Shown here piece after piece: positions 10,558-19,800 of a stretch of 64,000 nucleotides of DNA. The notes under the pieces were generated by a model, which saw nothing but the letters and a program-made list of their open reading frames with translations, was not told where the DNA came from and ran no database searches. The position numbers and the translations under genes were made by a program. The number at the start of each line of letters is the position of its first letter. Positions within the stretch are counted from its first letter, which is position 1. Source of the DNA: DASQDN01 sp963833675 (lineage in GTDB: Bacteria; Acidobacteriota; Terriglobia; Bryobacterales; Bryobacteraceae); contig CAWHYW010000031.1 of NCBI GenBank assembly GCA_963833675.1, positions 128,966 to 192,965 on the forward strand. The letters run 5' to 3'.

Positions 10558-12030
10558 ATGCGGACTGTAACGTTAACGTCGACTCTGCTCCTGGTTGTTT
10601 TTGAATCCTACGCTCTTGCGCAGAGCGCTCCAGCGAACTCTACACGTCAAACTCCGCCTTTGTATGAGATGACCATCGTCTCCAGAACAACGAAGGCGAT
10701 CAACTACGGCTATCTCACGGCGCCCACCCGTATCGATTTCAAAGGTACTCCGGTCTTATCCGATGCGAAGGGCGAAGCCGTTGTCGAAGCCAAACGCGGC
10801 GCGACTCTACTGAAGATGAAGTTTGAGAATGTCCCGGCGCCAAGCCGATTTGGGCCTCAGTATCTTGCATACGTCGTTTGGGCCATAAGCCCGGACGGCC
10901 GCGCACAAAATATCGGGGAGCTGACCATCGATGGATCGCAAAAGGCCAAGTTGAGCACCAGTACACCACTGCAAACGTTCGCGATGATCGTGACCGCGGA
11001 GCCGTATTACTCCGTCACACAGCCCAGCGAGGTGGTCGTCATGGAGAACGTTGTTGGACCTGGGACCATCGGCAAGATCGAAGAAGTGAACGCCACCTAT
11101 GAGCTGTTTCCGCGAAAGCCGTTCACTTATGATCCTGCCTCGCAGCCGAAGACGACCACGATAGCGCCGGCAAATCAGGCCCAATACGAAGCGATCAATG
11201 CCGTATATCAAGCCTTGAATGCAATCCAGATCGCCCAGTCGCAGGGCGCCGACCAGTACGCTCCGGAGCAAATGGCTCGAGCTCGTAAAATTTACGATCA
11301 GGCTCGCGGCATGTCCTCCAATCTCAGCAAGGAGGCCGTATCTTTGGCGAGAGAAGCGACACAAATCGCGGAAGACAGCCGCGCCATCGCCGCAAAGCGC
11401 TCCGCAGCCGAAAAAGCCGCCATCGAAAAGATCGGTGTAGAAAAGACTACCACTACTCCGGAACCCACTCCTCCTCCGCCACCTGCCCCAAGTTCTGTCG
11501 AAAGAGGCAGGGCAAGCACACAACAGCCCCGTGCCACGGCCGGAGCGCCTCCCATCCAGGTCGATGAGAGCCGTCTGATGAGGGACGACCCTCAAGCGCT
11601 GAACAACCGTCGGAGTCTGCTCGCATCGTTGCCAAAGACGTTCGAAGTACTTGATGGAGGGCAGGGAATTGTTGTAACTGTACCTGACCAGCGCATCGCG
11701 TCTCCTTCCTTGCAGTCCGATCTGGCTCCGGTAGCCGCGGCGATCAGGCGATATAAGGACCTGCATGTTGAAGTAGGAGGTCACTCCGACTTCGCTAACG
11801 CGGAAACTGCAACCGAGCACTCCGCCGAAGCAGTGAAGTCGGCGCTTGTCGGCGCGGGCATCTCGCCGGATCTCATCGCGGTGAACAACTACGGAGCGAC
11901 TCGTCCGCGCACATCGAACGCGACCGCCGAAGGTCGCGCGCAGAATCGCAGAGTGGAAATCGTGATTGCCGGCGATGCCATCGGCATCCTGCCCACCTGG
12001 GATCGCACTTACAAACTGCAGCCCCGCTAA
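10558..12030 (+). CDS. OmpA-family cell-envelope protein
   Basis: Intact 490-residue exported protein. The signal peptide is MRTVTLTSTLLLVVFESYALAQ. An N-terminal beta-rich region of about 180 residues is followed by an alanine-rich helical stretch around 220-300 (QALNAIQIAQSQGADQYAP, DUF4398-like), a proline-rich linker (TPEPTPPPPPAPSSVE) and a C-terminal OmpA peptidoglycan-binding domain. The OmpA domain shows VEVGGHSDF and AQNRRVEIVI, with the NxxR-type contacts expected for diaminopimelate binding. It would link the outer membrane to the cell wall. It is divergently placed from the DUF1549/DUF1553 gene, and GAGAGAGAGAAG upstream of the ATG can serve as ribosome-binding site. The assignment of the C-terminal domain is secure; the N-terminal role is unknown. 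Confidence 0.85.
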   Translation: MRTVTLTSTLLLVVFESYALAQSAPANSTRQTPPLYEMTIVSRTTKAINYGYLTAPTRIDFKGTPVLSDAKGEAVVEAKRGATLLKMKFENVPAPSRFGPQYLAYVVWAISPDGRAQNIGELTIDGSQKAKLSTSTPLQTFAMIVTAEPYYSVTQPSEVVVMENVVGPGTIGKIEEVNATYELFPRKPFTYDPASQPKTTTIAPANQAQYEAINAVYQALNAIQIAQSQGADQYAPEQMARARKIYDQARGMSSNLSKEAVSLAREATQIAEDSRAIAAKRSAAEKAAIEKIGVEKTTTTPEPTPPPPPAPSSVERGRASTQQPRATAGAPPIQVDESRLMRDDPQALNNRRSLLASLPKTFEVLDGGQGIVVTVPDQRIASPSLQSDLAPVAAAIRRYKDLHVEVGGHSDFANAETATEHSAEAVKSALVGAGISPDLIAVNNYGATRPRTSNATAEGRAQNRRVEIVIAGDAIGILPTWDRTYKLQPR

Positions 12031-12065
12031 TCTGCGGTCATCACCGTTTAATTCTCCGACTGGCG

Positions 12066-12094
12066 TACAATCAATGCGGCTGCATAGGAGGATA
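12066..12094 (+). promoter_or_regulatory. Possible -10 box and strong ribosome-binding site of the sugar-binding gene
   Basis: TACAAT at 12066-12071 resembles a sigma-70 -10 element, but no convincing -35 lies 16-18 bases upstream. TAGGAGGAT at about 12086-12094 is a near-perfect Shine-Dalgarno 5-6 bases before the ATG at 12100. It suggests a well-translated binding protein with its own transcript. Confidence 0.35.
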
Positions 12095-12099
12095 GAAAC

Positions 12100-13110
12100 A
12101 TGTACTCTCCACTCCGAACGGTGGCTGCAGTCAGCTCGCTCCCACTTATACTGCTATCCATCGGTTGTTCCGGCGGGTCCCGCCATGACTCCACTGAAAA
12201 CTACTATCTCGTGGCCACCAATATCAAGATTCCGTATTGGCGGGCCGCCTTCGATGGCTTGGACCGCGCATCCAAAGATCTGAAGCTTCGTGCGGAGATG
12301 GTTGGTCCCGACACTTATGATCCAAAAGCGCAGCAGGAAATCTTTCGCGAGATCGTGAGGACAAAAAAGCCTACGGGTATCCTTATCTCGGTTGCCGATC
12401 CGGGGCTTATGAAAGCGGACATCGATTCTGCCATCGCCGCCGGAATTCCTGTCGTCACGATGGACTCCGACGCTCCCGCTACGCATCGGCTGTTCTTCAT
12501 CGGCACGAACAACTATCAGGCCGGTGTCATGGGAGGCCGCGTGCTTGCCAAGAATCTGAACGGTAAGGGCAACGTCGTCGTATTCACGTTTCCTGCGCAG
12601 GCGAACCTGATTGAACGTCTTCGCGGCTACCAGGAGGCCCTTTCGGGCACGGATATCAAAATCGTCGAGACAGTCGATGTCCATGGGGCGCCCAGTATTG
12701 CCTTCGACAAAACAAAAGAGATTCTCAGCAACCCAAAGCTGAAGGTAGACGGATTTGTATGCTTGGAAGCTACGTCCGGTAAAGAGGTTGCCGACGTCTT
12801 GACGCGTCAGAATGCAAAAGAAAAGGTCGTCATCGCAATGGATACTGACGAAATGACGCTCGAGTGGATCGAAAAGGGCGCCATTGCCGCGACCGTCGCG
12901 CAGAAACCCTTCACCATGGCCTACTACGGACTCTGCGCGCTCGATGAGTTGCATCACAACAAACCCGCGCAGCTAAACACCGACTGGCGTCAGAATCTCC
13001 AGGCCGTAGTGCCGTCGATCATCGATACCGGCTCATCTCTAATCGACAAAACCAACGTTTCAACAATGCACAAATCAGCCGCTCTAATTGATCAGAGCCA
13101 CGAACGATAG
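12100..13110 (+). CDS. Periplasmic sugar-binding lipoprotein (Peripla_BP_4 type)
   Basis: Intact 336-residue protein with a lipoprotein signal (PLILLSIGCSGG, lipobox cysteine at about residue 23) followed by a type I periplasmic binding fold. Family features are NIKIPYWRAAFDGLDRASKD at the start of lobe 1, IPVVTMDSDAP in the hinge region, IGTNNYQAGVMGGR, and GFVCLEATSGKEVADVL in lobe 2. It resembles ribose/xylose-type solute receptors. No ABC permease or ATPase gene lies next to it, so it may serve a distant transporter or a signalling protein. The ligand cannot be inferred. A strong ribosome-binding site precedes the ATG. Confidence 0.85.
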   Translation: MYSPLRTVAAVSSLPLILLSIGCSGGSRHDSTENYYLVATNIKIPYWRAAFDGLDRASKDLKLRAEMVGPDTYDPKAQQEIFREIVRTKKPTGILISVADPGLMKADIDSAIAAGIPVVTMDSDAPATHRLFFIGTNNYQAGVMGGRVLAKNLNGKGNVVVFTFPAQANLIERLRGYQEALSGTDIKIVETVDVHGAPSIAFDKTKEILSNPKLKVDGFVCLEATSGKEVADVLTRQNAKEKVVIAMDTDEMTLEWIEKGAIAATVAQKPFTMAYYGLCALDELHHNKPAQLNTDWRQNLQAVVPSIIDTGSSLIDKTNVSTMHKSAALIDQSHER

Positions 13111-13531
13111 TGAGTGGAGGTCGTCGGCAACTCTGCGGCTGACCAGTCCGAAGTCGCAAGCAAATCGCACTGGCGGCATCTATTAGAAGATTGGTCCGTA
13201 CCGCAATTTCTTTGGCTGGCAACCCCAACGAGCAATGTCAGATCGAAGGTCTTTCCATGGAGCCTGTCCAATCTGCTTGCCCTGTTGTGACATCAGTTGT
13301 TCGTTCACCGCGAACTCTAGCTTTGGTTGAACGAGCCCTTCCAACCACCTCCTGAAGTGGTTAGCCGGGAGCCATTGCTTTGGCCAGAAAGCACGCGCTA
13401 ATTTGGACAGCGAGTCAGTCGAAAAAGCAACCTAGATGACGAGCAGCAAAAATGAACGATCAACCCCAATGAAATCATTATTGATGACTAAGCGTTTGGC
13501 CTAATTTGGAGAGCATTGGCTTGTTTCTTAG
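13111..13531. other. Intergenic region, no gene recognised
   Basis: About 420 bases without a convincing coding frame. CTAATTTGGA occurs at 13398-13407 and again at 13501-13510, 103 bases apart. The second copy lies just before the small gene at 13532 and might be part of a promoter region. Nothing else stands out. Confidence 0.5.
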
Positions 13532-13774
13532 ATGAGCGCAGCGCCTGCGGATCTCACTGAAGGGAAAAAACTTACTCATGAATCGAAAGCACAGCAAACA
13601 TCAGCTTTCGACGAGCAGTTGGAATGGCTCCGCGACCTGCTCACTAAGCACAGAACGCACCTGACCGCGGCGGCCGAAAAGAAAGGCGCGTACGGCGACT
13701 ATCTGCGGCTGCTCGAGTTCTACCATCGAAATCAGGGACGAGCAAGCGAAGGAAATCATCATCGGCTAGGTTGA
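13532..13774 (+). CDS. Small charged hypothetical protein
   Basis: 80-residue ORF starting MSAAPADLTEGKK. The central part EWLRDLLTKHRTHLTAAAEK is predicted to be helical and is followed by GAYGDYLRLLEFY. The last 12 codons look out of frame: the alternative frame reads IRDEQAKEIIIG and then stops, which is a more protein-like end after LLEFY. There is no signal peptide or membrane segment. The function is unknown, and the neighbours give no clue. Confidence 0.45.
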   Translation: MSAAPADLTEGKKLTHESKAQQTSAFDEQLEWLRDLLTKHRTHLTAAAEKKGAYGDYLRLLEFYHRNQGRASEGNHHRLG

Positions 13775-13877
13775 AAACGACGCCTCAAGAAATTGGTCTC
13801 GTTTCCTAAAAACGCCATCTGAATTCAACTCCGCCGGCCGGCTGGAAGATAATTGCCATTAACGAGGATGACCAGTA

Positions 13878-14903
13878 ATGAAACGTAGAGGCTTCGTGAA
13901 AGCGCTCGCGGCGGCTCCGGCTCTGCCTCCAGCGCTCGCCCAGCAGTTCGCGGAATCTACTCCTCCCGGCAGCGTTGGATACCGGAAATCTTTCGATCGT
14001 TTGCAACGCAGTGGTTCGGGAGTTGAGTGTAGACAAGAACACAGGCTTGGTGAACGGCGCGCACTTCGTCGACCGTCACTCCCATCGAGAACTGCATGCA
14101 AACGCGCGAGCTGTAGTGGTCGGAGCCTCGTGTCTTGAAAGTACACGTCTGCTGCTGAATTCGAAGATCGCAAATTCAAGCGGAGTGCTTGGCCACTATT
14201 TGCACGATCAGTTCTACATCTCGAACAGCGTCGTGGCACTTGTACCCGAAGCGCGCAATGGGAAAGCTCCCCGCGGTCTTGTCGGCGGCGCCGCATATAT
14301 CCCTCGGTTCCGAAATTTGAAAGGTGGCGCCAAAGCCCGGAACTTCATCCGGGGGTACGCGTTCGACTTCAACACGGGCAACACGCCGGATGTGCGTTAC
14401 TTCCCGACCTGGGGCGAGGAGTTGCAGAAGGAACTTGATAGTTGCCGGGGAGCCGGTTTCTCTGCGACTGCAATGGGAGAAGTCCTGCCCCGATTTGAGA
14501 ACCATGCCCGCATCGATCCGGATAAAGTCGATGCGTGGGGAATCCCCGGTTCTCAACTTCCAGTGCCGCTATACCGATAACGAGTTCAATATGGCGAAGG
14601 ATGCCGTCGAAACGCTCGGTGAGGTATGCCGCCAGGCGAAATTTGAAGTGTTACATCGCAATGACAAAATGTTTCCGCCAGGGACATAGCATTCACGAGC
14701 TGGGTACATGCCGTATGGGCGATAATCCCAAAACGAGCGTGCTGAACAAGTGGAATCAGAGTCACGATATTAAGAATCTGTTCGTGGTCGACGGCAGCAG
14801 TTTCGTCACCGGCGGTAGCCAAAACCCGACAATGACAATCCTTGCGTTATCGATGCGAGCTTCCGAGTATCTCGCGGATAGGCTAGCGAAGCGTGAAATT
14901 TAG
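13878..14903 (+). pseudogene. GMC oxidoreductase with its FAD-binding half missing
   Basis: The C-terminal part matches GMC-type (glucose/choline/gluconate) flavin dehydrogenases: ARAVVVGASCLESTRLLLNS, GVLGHYLHDQFYISNSVV, HSIHELGTCRMGDNPKTSVL and VDGSSFVTGGSQNPTMTILA, including the catalytic His/Asn region. The N-terminus MKRRGFVKALAAAPALPPA is a Tat signal joined almost directly to DTGNLSIVCNAVVREL. The Rossmann FAD-binding motif and about 250-300 residues are absent. Signals of this form are usual on the small gluconate-2-dehydrogenase-type subunit 3 encoded just upstream of such enzymes, so the ORF may fuse two genes across a deletion at about 13,965. Two further frame changes lie near 14,545 and 14,670. 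It cannot bind FAD as written. It overlaps the cytochrome gene by 11 bases. Confidence 0.75.
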
Positions 14904-15369
14904 AATATGTCTCGTCGTGCTGTGGGCGGCCCTGGCTTGGGCACAGGGACCGGCGCAGCCTGTTCCATTCAGTCACAAGCAACACGTGGGAACGTTGAAA
15001 CTGAAATGCAACATGTGCCACCCAAATCGCGACCCGGGGGAGATGATGGGCATCGCAGTGGCGTCGGTATGTATGCAGTGCCATTCCGCCGTCAAGACCG
15101 ACAGCCCCGCGATTCAAAAGGTTGCGGAAGCCGCAAAGAGCGCCAAGCCGATCCGATGGCGTCGAGTCTACGAAATTCCGTCCTATGTGTTCTTCAGCCA
15201 TCGCACTCATTTAGACGCTGGAGCGGCGTGCGATGTCTGTCACGGACCTGTAGCCGAACGCGAGGTCCTGACTCGCGAGGCGGACGTTTCAATGAAGGGC
15301 TGCATGAACTGTCACACTCAGAAGAAGGCCAGCAACGATTGCACCACTTGTCATGATCAGCGCAATTGA
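14893..15369 (+). CDS. Pentaheme cytochrome c, ActA/cytochrome c7-like
   Basis: 158 residues with signal peptide MKFRICLVVLWAALAWAQ and five CxxCH heme motifs: CNMCH, CMQCH, CDVCH, CMNCH and CTTCH. Two extra histidine blocks, PVPFSHKQHVG and SYVFFSHRTHL, supply distal ligands. The spacing and text follow ActA of the alternative complex III locus in this window (PVPYSHKLHAG, DYVFFNHQAH), so this is a diverged paralogue. It overlaps the 3' end of the GMC oxidoreductase gene by 11 bases and would be its periplasmic electron acceptor. It is convergent with the gene ending at 15379, 9 bases away. Confidence 0.9.
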   Translation: MKFRICLVVLWAALAWAQGPAQPVPFSHKQHVGTLKLKCNMCHPNRDPGEMMGIAVASVCMQCHSAVKTDSPAIQKVAEAAKSAKPIRWRRVYEIPSYVFFSHRTHLDAGAACDVCHGPVAEREVLTREADVSMKGCMNCHTQKKASNDCTTCHDQRN

Positions 15370-15378
15370 GTCCGGGTT

Positions 15379-16848
15379 CTATTTCGCCGGAGTTCGGCCT
15401 CCATTCCATGTTTGCGGTTTCGGCGTATCGGGCGGCCAGTAACCGTTCGGATCTTCTTTCCACTCTGTACCGCATAATCGCGAGATCGTTTTCCACTCCG
15501 CCGCTCCCAGGTTGAGATCGGGATGGAAGATGAATCGCTTCAGACCCGCACGATGAGACGCCGTTAGAATACGTTCAAGGTCATGCGCTGGCATAGGATC
15601 TCCGGCGTGAGGATTGCGGCCTGTGGACACCCAGGCGATCACCTTATCCGGATTGCCTGTGGCCTCGAGCGCGCGTTTCGTTTCGGAGTACACAACTTTG
15701 TCGAAGAACTCGTCAGGGAAACCCCTGTCCAGGTCGTACAGCTTGTGAACACCCGGAAATTCTAATCCGAACAGGAGCTTCACGACCGAGAAACAATCCT
15801 CTTCAGTCAGGGTCGGATTCCACTCCCGGAGAGTTGCAACCCAGCGGCCGACGGTGCCGTACATGCCGTCGAAACCGCGATTCCAATAATAGTGTTTCGG
15901 AAATATGTAGTCGAAGAATGAATGCGTCTTCTCGTAGTCCTGTGTCGTGAGTACGGAAAATGCGGCGGACCTCGGGATCGTTCCGAGCTTGGCACGACGG
16001 CTCAAGCCATCCCACTGCTTTCGAATCGCAGCCATGCGGCGGAGCGTCGTCTCCTGGCGCATGCGAAGCCAGTAGAGCGAGTCCTCGTTGAGATCGAATA
16101 GCGAAAGTCCGCCGAACATGCCGCCGGAGCTATGAAATCTGACTTTGGCGGGTGTGAGCTGATGGAATCGAGTGCGAAGGTGAGCAATGCCGCGTTCCAT
16201 ACGAGCTATATCGAAGCCTAGGTTTTCATATACCGGACGCTCACCCGGACGAATCTCGAAGAGCTCGCCTCCGTGGTGAAACGCCAGTTCGTAATGATGT
16301 TCGCCCGCGCCGTCGATGATCACCCCGTTCGCCTGCGGGAAGGCGCGGAGTGTGTCTTCGACACCGGCGGCTAGCGCAAGAGCGCCGAACGGATCCTGCG
16401 CAAACGACTTGCTGCGTCCGTAATGGCCCGGACCGAACAGCATCAGCTCCCACTTGCGTTTTGCAATCGCGTCCAGCAGGCCTCGCAGTTGCTTTTCTTT
16501 TACTGGGTCCAGGCGAACGTTCTGAGGCGGATCTACTCCGTAGCGCTGATAGATCGCGGCGTTCGGCGCGAACGTCTGGATTTTGGCGCCCGACCGCGCG
16601 TATGTGAAATCGAACGTTGGCGTTCCATCCCAGAAGCGTAATGGTCCGATGACGATGCCGCGTACGCCGCCGCTCTCCCACGCATCGAGAGTCCGCTCAT
16701 AATCCGTGAGCCACTGTTCGAGTGGGTAGATCATGTACATCCAGGCAACAAGCCGGGATGACGGTGGGTCGGGCGCCGCCACCGCGGACGCGGCCCCGAG
16801 CAATGTCTTCATCAGCGTACGGCGATGAATTGATAAAGTCTGCTGCAT
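15379..16848 (-). CDS. Exported protein of unknown family, co-transcribed with TonB receptor 2
   Basis: 489 residues. The start at 16848 is 8 bases after the receptor stop, with GAGGG just upstream. A longer in-frame extension to 17169 would overlap the receptor and is rejected. The N-terminus MQQTLSIHRRTLMKTLLGAA is Tat-like. The body has alternating strands and helices (GVRGIVIGPLRFWDG, KRKWELMLFGPGHYGRSKS, ANGVIIDGAGEHHYELAFHH), reminiscent of a TIM-barrel glycoside hydrolase. Candidate acidic residues lie in VIIDGAGEHH, but I do not recognise a named family. Its position suggests that it processes the ligand taken up by the adjacent receptor; that is an inference. Confidence 0.75.
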   Translation of the reverse strand: MQQTLSIHRRTLMKTLLGAASAVAAPDPPSSRLVAWMYMIYPLEQWLTDYERTLDAWESGGVRGIVIGPLRFWDGTPTFDFTYARSGAKIQTFAPNAAIYQRYGVDPPQNVRLDPVKEKQLRGLLDAIAKRKWELMLFGPGHYGRSKSFAQDPFGALALAAGVEDTLRAFPQANGVIIDGAGEHHYELAFHHGGELFEIRPGERPVYENLGFDIARMERGIAHLRTRFHQLTPAKVRFHSSGGMFGGLSLFDLNEDSLYWLRMRQETTLRRMAAIRKQWDGLSRRAKLGTIPRSAAFSVLTTQDYEKTHSFFDYIFPKHYYWNRGFDGMYGTVGRWVATLREWNPTLTEEDCFSVVKLLFGLEFPGVHKLYDLDRGFPDEFFDKVVYSETKRALEATGNPDKVIAWVSTGRNPHAGDPMPAHDLERILTASHRAGLKRFIFHPDLNLGAAEWKTISRLCGTEWKEDPNGYWPPDTPKPQTWNGGRTPAK

Positions 16849-16856
16849 CGGATCCC

Positions 16857-19800
16857 TCACCAGAGAAGTTTGATACCGAGTTGTACGGTTCGCATTGGTC
16901 CTTCGAGCGAACGTATTTCGCCCATGCGAGGAGCGTCCGGCGTGATCGAGTTCACGCTGGCAAAGCCCACGGATGCTGGAATCCCGAAGTACGGGGTATT
17001 GAGCGCGTTGAACGCTTCTAAGCGCAGTTGCAGTTTGAGGGACTCTGTCGGCGGAATGGCGAAGTTCTTGAAGAGAGACAAATCCATGTTCCTTTGCCAT
17101 GGCCCATTCAGAATGCCTACGCCTGCGCTTCCGTAATGGCAGAGATCCTGACGGGAAGGAATATTGCACGTCACGCGTTGAAATGCAGTCGGATCGTACC
17201 AGAGTTTTCGCGTCGGGTTGTCGATTCTGCCGTCGGCGATGCGATCCGGACGAACGCTTGTAAAGCCGCCGGTATTGAGATCGTCACCCTGTGTGATGGT
17301 GAATGGAAATCCGGATCGAAAGGCAATCATTCCGTTAATCTGCCAGCCCCCGAGTACAGCGCCGGTGAAGCCTTTGGTGGTCTTTAGCCAGGGCAGTTCG
17401 TAGACGAAGTTCCCAACCAGCATATGTCGCCGGTCGAAACCTAGCGGCCCTCGGCCTTCCCGGTAGTTTCTGGGATTCTGCACAGGTACTCCATCTTGAC
17501 TCCCGCTGCTTTCGCCGGTGGCCTTACTCAAAACGTAATAGAATCCATAAGCCAAGCCGTGTGAATATCGCTTGTCGAGCGACACAGTCATTCCATGGTA
17601 GAAGCTGTTCAGCCCGTTCACGATTGCCTGCAAGTGTCCAACCTGGCGAACCTCGATCTGCGGCCGCAGCGGATCATAGAAATATTGAACCGGCCGGTTC
17701 TGCTGGAAATTGGTGTTCGATGACGGCGGGGCCGTGTTCCAGTTCTGAATGATCCCTGACAGGTCCGTCGACCTGCTACCCACATAGCCGACCGTCAGCG
17801 CCGTTCCGAGCGGCAGTTCCCGCTGCAAGTCGAACGACCAGGTCCAGTGATTATGGTTCTTCCTGTTCTTCTCCACATACCAGAGATTCTCGGGAGTTAC
17901 TCCCGCCGTCCCCGCGAACAAGTTAGGACCTAACTCCAGCGGCGTGGTCCCTGTGCGGAACCGCCTCGTTGGAAGGTTGAAAGTCTGTCCGGCGGCAGTC
18001 ACGGCGACCGGTTGCGATGCATCCGTGACCTGATTGAATTGCTGACTCCCTGAATACGGAGGCATGAGATTCAGAATCGTGAAGTTGTTGAAGTGTGGGG
18101 TACTGGCATACCATCCTGCGCCGGTTCGCAGAACCCAGCCACTCGCCGGACGCCATGCCAACCCGACTCGCGGCATTATGAGCTTCTCGTTATAGGACCA
18201 CAACGGTGTAGCCGCAGCCTCACCCGTTACCGTGGGATATAGCGTTGGAAGAACTTGCCCGGTGGACGCAGTGTAGGTGCGATCGAAATCGAACGATCGC
18301 CAGAATCCGCCTGCATCGTACGGAGCGCCGAAGTGATCGTAGCGAATGCCGATATTCGCTGTCAGTGTACGCGAGATCTTCCAATCGTCGAGCACATAGA
18401 GGCTGAACATATTCGATCGCGGCTGTGTGAGCGGAAGCCCCTCGGGCGTTTCCGCGAAATTCGGATAGCCGAGCAATAGCGATGCGAAGGCATGGCCCGA
18501 CTCCAGAGCACTGAACCCGATGCGACCGCCGGGATAGTTCGCAGCGAAGCGATTCATTCCCGTTCGCCGGTATTCGAAGCCGGTCTTGATTCCGTGCGTG
18601 CCTTTCTGAATCGTGACGTGATCAGAGAAGTTGTAGACGCGGATATCGTCGATTCCTCCGCCGTAGGCATCACCGAACTGCGTGCCCAACCCCTCGATCA
18701 AGGGAATTCGCGCTTCAAGCGGCGTCAAGTCGCGCTTTCCTGAAGGCGAGTCGACTTTGAAGATTCCAAGTCCCAAACCGTTCTGGTCGAAACCCGTCCC
18801 AGCGCGCCGTTCGAGGGCCGAGAATTGCGTGTCGAGGAAGCCGAAGCGGGCCTCGTTGAGCACGAATGGCGAGAAGATGTGAATCCATTGCGAAGCGAAG
18901 CTGAAGGGCTTGTTGTTGAAATTGATTCCGAAGTTCGGGTTGATCGTCGGTGCGTCCCAGATCTGTTTGTCCCAGGCGAGCCGTACGAATGCCCGGTCCT
19001 TATCGCTGAAGTTATGATCGGCGCGCACGAACCACGCGTTCTGTTCAACCGGAACACGTAATGCGTCCCGATTGGTGAAGTCAAGTGGGTCGCGCTGCTG
19101 AAACTGTTGGGCAGGGAAGTATTGCAGCAGGTTCTTTGCGCCCGTGCTGATCCTATTCGGTGGGATCACATTACCTGGAAACGGAGTTCCGGTCTGAGGA
19201 TCGTAAATGACGATCGGCTGACGGACTAATTTGCCGCTGCTGTCCACGGGGTTCAGTAGTTGCGAGAAGTCTCCGCCACGCATAGCAGCCGATGGAAACC
19301 ATCCTGTCGCTACGCTCTCGCTCATCTCACGACGTCCCTCGTAATTGAATGACCAGAACGTCTTGTTGCGGCCGTTGTACCCGGGCAGCAAGACGGGGCC
19401 GCCCAGGAAGGTTCCGAACTGGTGCCTCCGCAACGCGTTCTTATTCTTGCGCGCTTCTCCCGGCGCCAGCTCGAAGTTCAGAAAGTAATCCTCGGCATCG
19501 AGGGCGCTGTTTCGATGGAACTCATAGACGGTTCCATGGAAAGCGTTCGTTCCGGACTTCATCGCGATCTGCACTTGCGCGCCACCGCCGAGACCATATT
19601 CGGCCGAGTATGCAGCCGTTTGCACACGAAACTCAGCGATCGCATCGAGCGACGGGGTCAGAGTCATAGTGTTGTAGCGTGGCTCCTTGACATCGATGCC
19701 ATCGAGGGTCAGCGATTGCGTCTGGTCGGTTTGACCATGGGCCACGAGAGAGACCGCAGTACCGCTCGGGGAGGTTCGCCCTGTGGACCCGGTCGTGCGA

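Noticed and set aside
15379..17169. N-terminal extension of the unknown exported protein to 17169
   Set aside because: The extra 107 codons overlap the TonB receptor C-terminus in another frame, and the ATG at 16848 has both a ribosome-binding site and a Tat-like signal.
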